Origin: Sphingomonadales bacterium UBA1936
GTDB taxonomy: Bacteria; Pseudomonadota; Alphaproteobacteria; Sphingomonadales; Sphingomonadaceae
Reading direction: 5' to 3'
Assembly: GCA_002336985.1 (NCBI GenBank)
Contig: DDFE01000136.1
Coordinates: 1 to 8,041, forward strand
Length of the DNA stretch: 8,041 nucleotides
Made by a program: the position numbers and the translations under genes. Positions 1-5,716 of this stretch are shown in pieces. The notes under the pieces are model-generated. The model did no database searches and was not told the origin of the DNA. It worked only from the letters and a program-made list of their open reading frames with translations. The first letter of the stretch is position 1; each line of letters opens with the position of its first letter.

Positions 1-209
1 ATCCGGCCGACCGGCGCGCCTGGCAAATATTCCTCACGCCAAAGGCATTGCCGCTGATCGAGAAGCTTCGGGTGGTCGCGGAGGACCTGTTCGACCAGGC
101 CATCGATGGCATGTCGCAGGAAACCCGGGCGGAACTCGTCCACGGGCTGGAAACCATTCAAACGAACCTGAACAATTTGCCGAAGGGCAAGGAGGCCAAT
201 CATGGCTGA
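1..209 (+). CDS. MarR-family transcriptional regulator, C-terminal part (5' end outside window)
   Basis: This is the last 68 codons of a gene that begins upstream of the window; the reading frame starts at base 3 and ends at a TGA at 207-209. The visible protein starts with DRRAWQIFLTPKA, which fits the wing of a MarR winged helix (an acidic-arginine pair followed by a hydrophobic strand and LTPKG/A). It continues with a long amphipathic helix, about residues 14-60, like the C-terminal dimerisation helices of MarR proteins. MarR proteins are cytoplasmic dimeric DNA-binding regulators, often repressors released by small phenolic or drug-like ligands. The stop overlaps the start of the downstream membrane fusion protein gene by 8 bases, so the regulator and the pump are in one operon and autoregulation is likely. 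The DNA-recognition helix and promoter are not visible, so the family call rests on the wing, the C-terminal helix and the efflux context. Confidence 0.8.
   Translation, partial: PADRRAWQIFLTPKALPLIEKLRVVAEDLFDQAIDGMSQETRAELVHGLETIQTNLNNLPKGKEANHG
189..195 (+). promoter_or_regulatory. Strong Shine-Dalgarno for the membrane fusion protein gene
   Basis: AAGGAGG lies inside the end of the upstream MarR coding region, 6 bases before the ATG at 202. Its near-perfect match and spacing fix the start of the fusion protein despite the 8-base overlap with the upstream stop. Confidence 0.8.
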
Positions 210-1296
210 CGCCGATCCCGTCATCGATCTCAGCACATCGTCGCCGGTCCCTGCCCCGCCGATCGAGCCGGTCGATGAGGTCGTCGCACCGAAGCGCCGG
301 TCGTGGCTGCGGCCCGTGCTCATGATCAGCATTCCGCTGATCATCGCCGTCGTCGGCGGTTATTTCTGGCTGACGTCGGGCCGGTACATCACGACCGACA
401 ACGCCTATGTGAAGCAGGACATGGTCTCGATCAGCCCGGACGTCTCCGGTCGCATCGTGTCGGTGAACGTGCGCGAGAACCAGACGGTCAAGGCGGGCGA
501 CGTCCTGTTCCAGATCGACCCGGAGCCCTATCGCATCGCGCTGGCGCAGGCCGAAGCCGCGATCGCTGCCGCCAATGTGCAGGTCAGCACCATGTCGACC
601 GACATCGGCAGTGCGAATGCCGACATCGAAAGCGCGCGCGCCGACATCTCGCTCGCGCAGGTCACCTATGACCGCCAGGCCGAACTGATGAAGCGCGGCT
701 TCACGACGCGCGCCGCGCTCGATGCCGCGGCCCATAATGTGGCCGCCGGCAAGGCCAAGCTGGCGACGGCGCAGGCGTCCGCCGCACGTGCACGCAGCCA
801 GCTGGGCAGCGGCACGGCGGGTGCCGGTGCGCCGGCCGCGCTTCAGGCGGCGATGGTCGAAAGGCAACGAGCCCAACTCAACCTTTCGCGCACCGTCGTG
901 CGCGCACCCAAGGCGGGCATCGTCAGCCAGACCGGCCGCCTGCAGGTGGGCAACATCACGCCCAGCGGCGTACCAGCGCTCAGCCTGGTCGTCAGCGAAC
1001 AGGCGTGGGTCGAGGCGAACTACAAGGAAACCGACCTCAACCACATGGCGGTGGGCCAGCCGGCCGAACTGACGTTCGATGCTTATCCGGGCCTGAAGGT
1101 CCATGGCCATGTCGCCAGCATCGGCGCCGGTACGGGATCGCAATTTTCGGTTCTTCCTGCCCAGAATGCGAGCGGCAACTGGGTGAAGGTGACCCAGCGC
1201 GTGCCCGTGCGTATTGCGATCGACGGCAAGCCTGCACGCGCGATGATCGCCGGGCTCAGCACCGATGTGAAGATCGACACGAAATCCCGTGACTGA
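202..1296 (+). CDS. HlyD/EmrA-family membrane fusion (periplasmic adaptor) protein of a drug efflux pump
   Basis: This 364-residue protein matches the usual length of EmrA-type adaptors, which link an inner-membrane MFS exporter to an outer-membrane channel across the periplasm. It has a cytoplasmic proline/acidic N-terminus (1-30), a basic KRRSWLR stretch, one membrane anchor at about 37-57, and then the characteristic TTDNAYVK segment at 64-71. The first half of the lipoyl domain is at about 72-109 (ISPDVSGRIVSVNVRENQ, then VKAGDVLFQIDP). An alanine/glutamine-rich coiled-coil hairpin spans about 110-230, the second lipoyl half (VVRAPKAGIVSQ) about 232-265, and a beta-barrel about 266-335 containing the EmrA-like GTGSQFSVLPAQNASGNWVK segment (310-329). 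The ATG is preceded by AAGGAGG. The gene overlaps the marR-type gene upstream and the MFS gene downstream by 8 bases each. Substrate cannot be read from sequence; hydrophobic drugs or uncouplers are the family expectation. Confidence 0.95.
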   Translation: MADADPVIDLSTSSPVPAPPIEPVDEVVAPKRRSWLRPVLMISIPLIIAVVGGYFWLTSGRYITTDNAYVKQDMVSISPDVSGRIVSVNVRENQTVKAGDVLFQIDPEPYRIALAQAEAAIAAANVQVSTMSTDIGSANADIESARADISLAQVTYDRQAELMKRGFTTRAALDAAAHNVAAGKAKLATAQASAARARSQLGSGTAGAGAPAALQAAMVERQRAQLNLSRTVVRAPKAGIVSQTGRLQVGNITPSGVPALSLVVSEQAWVEANYKETDLNHMAVGQPAELTFDAYPGLKVHGHVASIGAGTGSQFSVLPAQNASGNWVKVTQRVPVRIAIDGKPARAMIAGLSTDVKIDTKSRD

Positions 1297-2836
1297 CACC
1301 GCCACCAGTGGCGCCCCGGACAAGGCGTTCCTGCCCGTCCGGCAAAAGGGCCTGCTGACCATCGGCATCATGGGTGCGATGATCATGCAGATCCTCGATA
1401 CTACGATCGCAAACGTCGCGCTGCCGCACATGCAGACCAGCCTGGGCGCGACCGTCGATACCGTTACCTGGGTGCTGACGAGCTATATCGTGGCGGCCGC
1501 CATCGCCATTCCGGCGACCGGCTGGCTCTCAGGCCGGTTCGGGTCGCGTAACCTGTTCCTCTTCGCAGTCGGCGGATTCATTGTCGCATCCATGCTGTGC
1601 GGGACGGCCGTGAACCTGGAGGAAATGGTCGTTTTCCGTATCTTCCAGGGCATGAGCGCGGCGTTCATCGGGCCATTGTCGCAGACCGCGATGCTCGACA
1701 TCAACGCGCCCAAGGACCAGGCAAAGGCCATGTCCGTCTGGGGCATGGGCATGATGGTCGGGCCCATCATGGGACCGGTCATCGGCGGTGCGCTGACCGA
1801 GAGCTATAACTGGCGCTGGGTATTCTACGTGAACCTTCCCGTGGGCATCGCGACCTTCGCGATCCTGTGGCTGCTGCTGCCGACGCGTCCGCGCGAGCAG
1901 CGCTCGTTCGACGTCACAGGGTTTGCCCTGATCGGCATCGCTGTCGCCAGTTTCCAGCTGATGCTCGATCGCGGGCAGCAGGAGGACTGGTTCTCGAGCT
2001 GGGAAATCATCCTCGAAGGATGTGTGGCGGCGGCCGCGCTCTGGATGGCGGTCGTTCATCTGATCACCGCGAAGAAGCCGCTGTTCGATCGCGAACTGTT
2101 CCTGAACCGCAACCTCGCGGTGGGCATGTTGTTCATGGTGGTGATCGGCATTTCGACGATGGCGCCGATGGCCCTTCTGCCCCCGATGCTGCAGCAGCTG
2201 TTCGGTTATCCAGTGGTCGATACCGGGATCATGCTGGCGCCGCGCGGCGTTGGCGTCCTTATCTCAATGGCGATCGCGGCACGCCTGATGGGCAAGATCG
2301 ATACTCGTATTTCGATCGCCGTGGGCTTGCTCATCTTCGCCTTCTCTCTGAGGCAAATGGCAAACTGGTCGCTGCAGATGGATTTCTGGCCGGTGATCAT
2401 CAGCGGCTTCGTGCAGGGAATCGGCATGGGCCTGGTCTTCATGCCGCTGAATGCGCTCGCCTTCGCGACACTGCCGGGCATCTATCGGACGGAGGGCGCG
2501 AGCCTGCTCAACCTGACGCGCAGCATCGGCCAGTCGGCGGGGATATCGATCGTCACGACCCTGCTCGCACGCAACCTGCAGCAAAGCCATTCCGACCTGG
2601 CGAGCCACATCACGTCGACGACCATCCCGACCCTGAACCTGAGCGCCCTCGACCAGTTCGGCAGCGTGTCCGACGCCGGGTTCCTCGCGGCTGACGGTAT
2701 CATCAACCAGCAGGCGGCGATGATCGCCTATCTCGACGACTATTATTTCATGGCGTGGATCGCGATTTCCGTCGTGCCGCTCGTCTTCCTGCTCTCGAGT
2801 CCCAAGGGCAAGATCGAGATTGTCCACGCCGAATAG
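1289..2836 (+). CDS. DHA2-family (EmrB/QacA) MFS drug:H+ antiporter
   Basis: This 515-residue polytopic inner-membrane protein is the length expected for 14-helix DHA2 transporters. Visible MFS signatures are LDTTIANVALPHM in helix 1 (36-48), the motif-A loop GWLSGRFGSRN (78-88), motif-B RIFQGMSAAFIGPL (117-130), and the antiporter motif-C GPIMGPVIGGALTE (158-171) followed by NWRWVFYVNLPVG (174-186). The C-terminal half carries FMPLNALAFATLP and the EGASLLNLTRSIGQSAG segment common to EmrB proteins, then a periplasmic stretch before the last helix. It would export substrates using the proton gradient, with the upstream adaptor as partner. I take the GTG at 1289, which overlaps the adaptor stop (GTGACTGA); it gives a short cytoplasmic N-terminus before helix 1. 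There is no good Shine-Dalgarno, so translation probably depends on coupling. Its stop is 6 bases from the convergent GFA gene stop. Confidence 0.95.
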   Translation: MTDTATSGAPDKAFLPVRQKGLLTIGIMGAMIMQILDTTIANVALPHMQTSLGATVDTVTWVLTSYIVAAAIAIPATGWLSGRFGSRNLFLFAVGGFIVASMLCGTAVNLEEMVVFRIFQGMSAAFIGPLSQTAMLDINAPKDQAKAMSVWGMGMMVGPIMGPVIGGALTESYNWRWVFYVNLPVGIATFAILWLLLPTRPREQRSFDVTGFALIGIAVASFQLMLDRGQQEDWFSSWEIILEGCVAAAALWMAVVHLITAKKPLFDRELFLNRNLAVGMLFMVVIGISTMAPMALLPPMLQQLFGYPVVDTGIMLAPRGVGVLISMAIAARLMGKIDTRISIAVGLLIFAFSLRQMANWSLQMDFWPVIISGFVQGIGMGLVFMPLNALAFATLPGIYRTEGASLLNLTRSIGQSAGISIVTTLLARNLQQSHSDLASHITSTTIPTLNLSALDQFGSVSDAGFLAADGIINQQAAMIAYLDDYYFMAWIAISVVPLVFLLSSPKGKIEIVHAE

Positions 2837-2842
2837 GGCGGC
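2837..2842. other. Convergent junction of only 6 bases between two stop codons
   Basis: The MFS gene ends with TAG at 2834-2836 on the plus strand and the GFA-type gene ends with TAA at 2845-2843 on the minus strand. No hairpin plus T-run fits between them, so any terminator for either operon must lie inside the opposing gene, or termination is factor-dependent. Confidence 0.9.
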
Positions 2843-3274
2843 TTATTCGGGAACGGTCATCCCGACATTCTTCCAGCGCTCGACCAGCGCTTCATGCTCG
2901 TCGCAGCGCTTGCCCGGAAGGCCGGTCGTGTCGATCCATGCCTCGTGCCGGCTCTCGATTCCGAAATGGCTGGTCGGTACGAACCGCGAGGGATCGTCGA
3001 GGCTGCCGACGGTCAGGTCGCAGTTGGGACCGTCGACGAATTCGAAGCCCAGCGGCGTTCCGCATTCCTTGCAGAACGGCCGCTGCGCGATCGGCGACGA
3101 CGCGTAATATTCCGGCTCGCTATGCCAGCGTCGCGCCGTCTTGGGCAGGTTCACGAAGGCGATCGACACCCCGCCGGTCGCACGCTGGCACATGCGGCAA
3201 TGGCACAGATACGCCTCGTCGGACGTGATGTCCGCCGTATAGCGGATACGGCCGCACTGGCAGCCGCCCTCCAC
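2843..3274 (-). CDS. GFA/CENP-V-fold zinc protein (glutathione-dependent formaldehyde-activating enzyme-like)
   Basis: The 143-residue protein has the seven cysteines of the GFA/CENP-V fold in typical spacing: GGCQCG (Cys5, Cys7), CHCRMC (Cys24, Cys26, Cys29) and FCKECGTPL (Cys68, Cys71). These normally hold two zinc ions. It is a cytoplasmic protein; the family name comes from Gfa, once proposed to speed S-hydroxymethylglutathione formation, but most members have no proven substrate, so a formaldehyde role should not be assumed. I choose GTG at 3274, giving V/M-EGGCQCG, because family members start a few residues before the first CxC and because this start lies 2 bases after the asd stop. 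The open frame runs further upstream to an ATG at 3373, but that extension lies inside asd and has no family resemblance. No clear Shine-Dalgarno is present beyond an AAGG abutting the GTG, which suggests translational coupling to asd. Confidence 0.88.
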   Translation of the reverse strand: MEGGCQCGRIRYTADITSDEAYLCHCRMCQRATGGVSIAFVNLPKTARRWHSEPEYYASSPIAQRPFCKECGTPLGFEFVDGPNCDLTVGSLDDPSRFVPTSHFGIESRHEAWIDTTGLPGKRCDEHEALVERWKNVGMTVPE

Positions 3275-3276
3275 CC

Positions 3277-4305
3277 TTATGCCGCCTTCTTCAGGTGACG
3301 CCGACCGAGCAGTTCGGCAATCTGCACCGCGTTCAGCGCCGCGCCCTTGCGGAGGTTGTCGCTGACGCACCACAGGCTCAGGCCGTTCTCGACCGTCGAG
3401 TCCTCACGGACACGGCTGATATAGGTCGCATAATCGCCGACGCATTCGACCGGCGTCACGTAACCGCCATCCTCGCGCTTATCGACCAGCATGATGCCGG
3501 GCGCTTCACGCAGCAGGCTCTGCGCCTTGGCCGCCGAGATTTCGTTCTCGAACTCGATGTTCACCGCTTCCGAATGGCCGACGAACACCGGCACGCGTAC
3601 GCAGGTCGCGGTCAGCTTGATCTTGGTGTCGAGGATCTTCTTCGTCTCGACGACCATCTTCCACTCTTCCTTGGTCGACCCGTCGTCCAGGAAGCTGTCG
3701 ATGTGCGGGATGACGTTGAACGCGATCTGCTTGGTGAACTTCTTCGCCTCGGCGGTATCGCCGACGAAGATGTTGCGCGACTGCTCGAACAACTCGTCCA
3801 TGCCCTGCTTGCCCGCGCCGGACACCGACTGGTAGGTCGCGACGACGACGCGCTTGATCTTCGCGTAATCGTGCAGCGGTTTGAGTGCCACGACCAACTG
3901 CGCGGTCGAGCAGTTCGGGTTCGCGATGATGTTGCGCTTGGTATAGCCCGAAATCGCTTCCGGATTCACTTCGGGCACGATCAGCGGAACGTCCGGATCC
4001 ATGCGATAGAGCGACGAATTGTCGATGACCGTGCAACCTGCGGACGCGAACCGCGGCGCGTGGATCTTGGTCCCTTCAGACCCGATGGCGAACAGCGCCA
4101 TGTCCCAGCCATTGGGATCGAAATTGTCGATGTTCTGGACCTTGAGCATCTTGCCCGTGTCGCCGAATTCGATCTCGTCGCCCTGGCTGCGCGACGATGC
4201 CAGCACAGCCAGTTCGTCGATCGGAAACTGGCGCTCCGCGAGAATGTTGAGCATTTCGCGCCCCACATTGCCCGTGGCACCCGCGACGACGACCCGATAA
4301 CCCAT
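3277..4305 (-). CDS. asd: Aspartate-semialdehyde dehydrogenase
   Basis: Asd catalyses NADPH-dependent reduction of L-aspartyl-4-phosphate to L-aspartate-4-semialdehyde in the cytoplasm. This is the branch point to lysine/diaminopimelate, threonine, methionine and isoleucine, so the gene is probably essential for cell-wall synthesis. The 342-residue length fits the family. The N-terminal Rossmann fold opens with VVVAGATGNVGREML (5-19), binding NADP. The catalytic cysteine is Cys132 in NPNCSTAQL, the substrate-positioning Gln159 is in YQSVSGAGKQG (158-168), EEWKM (213-217) contributes the phosphate-binding region, and the general-base histidine is His244 in RVPVFVGHSEAV. All key residues are present. 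The ATG at 4305 follows AAGGAG with a 9-base spacer. It lies 70 bases downstream of the TPR-oxygenase gene on the same strand and 2 bases upstream of the GFA-type gene. Identification is firm. Confidence 0.97.
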   Translation of the reverse strand: MGYRVVVAGATGNVGREMLNILAERQFPIDELAVLASSRSQGDEIEFGDTGKMLKVQNIDNFDPNGWDMALFAIGSEGTKIHAPRFASAGCTVIDNSSLYRMDPDVPLIVPEVNPEAISGYTKRNIIANPNCSTAQLVVALKPLHDYAKIKRVVVATYQSVSGAGKQGMDELFEQSRNIFVGDTAEAKKFTKQIAFNVIPHIDSFLDDGSTKEEWKMVVETKKILDTKIKLTATCVRVPVFVGHSEAVNIEFENEISAAKAQSLLREAPGIMLVDKREDGGYVTPVECVGDYATYISRVREDSTVENGLSLWCVSDNLRKGAALNAVQIAELLGRRHLKKAA

Positions 4306-4375
4306 GACCTAAAGCTCCTTGATGCGGCTGCGCCGCTACTCCCGCAGCGCAGCAAAGTCCATGGGAGCAAATCTT
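4306..4375 (-). promoter_or_regulatory. asd leader/intergenic region with Shine-Dalgarno and competing short pairings
   Basis: This is the 70-base gap between the TPR-oxygenase stop and the asd start. It holds the asd Shine-Dalgarno (mRNA AAGGAG, 4320-4315). A GCTCC in the leader (4368-4364) could pair with GGAGC of the Shine-Dalgarno (4318-4314). The overlapping CTCCC (4367-4363) could instead pair with GGGAG (4343-4339). Two overlapping hairpins also exist: GCGGC-TGC-GCCGC (4324-4336), and a 7-bp stem GCTGCGC/GCGCAGC (4327-4333 with 4347-4353). No T-run follows either, so neither looks like an intrinsic terminator. I see no clear -35/-10 box. A regulatory role is only a possibility, since GC-rich DNA often yields short stems. 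Confidence 0.35.
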
Positions 4376-5716
4376 TCAGGCAGGCAAGGCGTCGAAGGCT
4401 ACCGTCAAGCGCGGCTCGTCGGCCGCATAGGGCAAGGTCCCGTGCCACATATAGGACGGGAACAACACCAGCTGGCCGACCCTGGGCCGTACCACGCGGC
4501 GCGGCGGCAGATCGTGCTTCAACTCGGCATCGGGAATGCCGAACGCCAGCGCACCCGCGTCGCTGTTTCCGTCCACATCGGCAGGCAGTGCGATATAGGC
4601 GGCCGAACTGAGCCATCCCGCCTGATGAATATGGCTGATGTGGAAACCCGATTGTGCAAGCCGGACCGACCATGCCCCGCCGAACTGTGTCGCTCTGGTT
4701 ATGCGGCCCAGGAATGGGTGCGCGGGGTCCGGCGGCAAGGTCGACAATGCCCAGCGCATGGCATCCTCGATCGCGATCCGCAGGGCATCGATCGCCGGAT
4801 GCGCCTTTTCGAACAGGTTGCCGCGGGTCTGCGTCCCACCGCGCAGCGACTGGTCGCCGGGATGTTGCCGTGTCAGGTGAAATCCGTGCAGTGCCTTCGC
4901 GACGTCCCCGACGTCGATGCCGGACAGCTCGATGGGCATCACGAACCGGCTGTAATCGGCCAGCCAATGTTCGCGCGGATCTTCCATCAGCCGCCAGATC
5001 ACGCTCAACAGCGCCCAGGCCGCCTGATTGTAGGGTGCGATACGCGCGGCCTGCTGCGCCGCAGCCTCGGCCATCGGCATGTCGCCCAAGCGCACCGCGA
5101 CATGCGCGAGTGTCGCCTGAATGCCCGAATTGTCGGGCGCTGCGGCAACGGCACCCCTGAGCAGGTCGAGCGCGACAGCGTCCTCGCCCTGCCAGCTGTG
5201 CGCTTGCGCAGCGAGGGTCGACAGGAAGGGTTCCTTGCCGAACCGTTGTTCGGCCTGCTCCACAAAGCGAAGCAACTGGCCGGCGTCGCGCAGGTCCTTT
5301 GCCGTGCCGAGCGCGGACATCCACAGCGTACCGGCTTCCGGCGCTTCCACGAGCGCACGGCGATAGGCGTCGAATGCCTCTTCATGCCGCCCGATCTGCG
5401 GCAAGAGTCGCGCAAGCGTTTCATGGGCATCGATCAGGTCGGGCTTGACCAGCAACAGCGACTGATAGGCTTCGACTGCTTCGTCGAACCTGCCGAGGTC
5501 TCCCAGCAGGTGCGCGCGCATCAACGCCGTTTCCGGCGCTTTCATGCCGGATGCCAGTGCCTGTTCGATCGTCTTCAGCGCCTCCTCGCTGCGGTCGAGC
5601 CGGCGAAGTTCCACGCCCATGTTGTGGCGTGCGATCAGGTCGCCCGGGTTGCGCGCGAGGACCGCCTGTTGCGCCTGCAGCGCCGCCTCGGCCTGAATTC
5701 GCGCAGGCGTGGTCAC
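4376..5716 (-). CDS. TPR-repeat protein with C-terminal putative 2OG-Fe(II) oxygenase domain
   Basis: The 446-residue protein has two parts. Residues about 10-240 form tetratricopeptide-type helical repeats; clear units are near 26-58, 61-92, 94-126, 164-193 and 196-228, several with the A/P spacing of TPRs (for example GRHEEAFDAYRRALVEAP). Residues about 290-446 resemble the putative 2OG-Fe(II) oxygenase family (2OG-FeII_Oxy_5 type): RNLFEKAHP-like entry, HISHIHQAGWLSSAAYIALP (359-378), then a G-LVLFPSYMWHGTLPY segment (414-430) with distal His425, and EPRLTVAFD with Arg436 as the likely 2OG carboxylate anchor. No signal peptide is seen. I choose GTG at 5716, because it overlaps the upstream peptidase stop as GTGA; an in-frame ATG at 5770 would add 18 residues lying in the peptidase gene with no domain resemblance. 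There is no Shine-Dalgarno, so coupling is likely. It may hydroxylate a protein or small molecule bound by the TPR part; substrate unknown. Confidence 0.82.
   Translation of the reverse strand: MTTPARIQAEAALQAQQAVLARNPGDLIARHNMGVELRRLDRSEEALKTIEQALASGMKAPETALMRAHLLGDLGRFDEAVEAYQSLLLVKPDLIDAHETLARLLPQIGRHEEAFDAYRRALVEAPEAGTLWMSALGTAKDLRDAGQLLRFVEQAEQRFGKEPFLSTLAAQAHSWQGEDAVALDLLRGAVAAAPDNSGIQATLAHVAVRLGDMPMAEAAAQQAARIAPYNQAAWALLSVIWRLMEDPREHWLADYSRFVMPIELSGIDVGDVAKALHGFHLTRQHPGDQSLRGGTQTRGNLFEKAHPAIDALRIAIEDAMRWALSTLPPDPAHPFLGRITRATQFGGAWSVRLAQSGFHISHIHQAGWLSSAAYIALPADVDGNSDAGALAFGIPDAELKHDLPPRRVVRPRVGQLVLFPSYMWHGTLPYAADEPRLTVAFDALPA

Noticed and set aside
34..1431. Long minus-strand open frame of 465 codons opposite the efflux genes
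   Set aside because: It mirrors the high-GC coding frames of the adaptor and MFS genes, is rich in Arg/Asp/His/Gly as antisense shadows usually are, and shows no domain. The plus-strand genes are clear family members.
3275..3373. Longer GFA start at the ATG at 3373
   Set aside because: The extra 33 residues lie inside asd, have low-complexity shadow composition, and precede the usual family start; the GTG at 3274 fits better.
4324..4353. Intrinsic terminator between the TPR-oxygenase and asd
   Set aside because: GC-rich stems are present, but the mRNA-sense strand continues with ATCAAGGAG rather than a U-run, so it does not meet the usual form.
4306..4375. Lysine riboswitch upstream of asd
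   Set aside because: The intergenic region is only 70 bases, far shorter than a lysine aptamer, and I see no matching conserved core.
3981..5324. Second minus-strand open frame of 447 codons in another frame across the TPR-oxygenase and asd
   Set aside because: It spans two recognised genes in the wrong frame and encodes an Arg/Ala/Gly-rich sequence without domains; it does not indicate a frameshift, since both real genes are intact.
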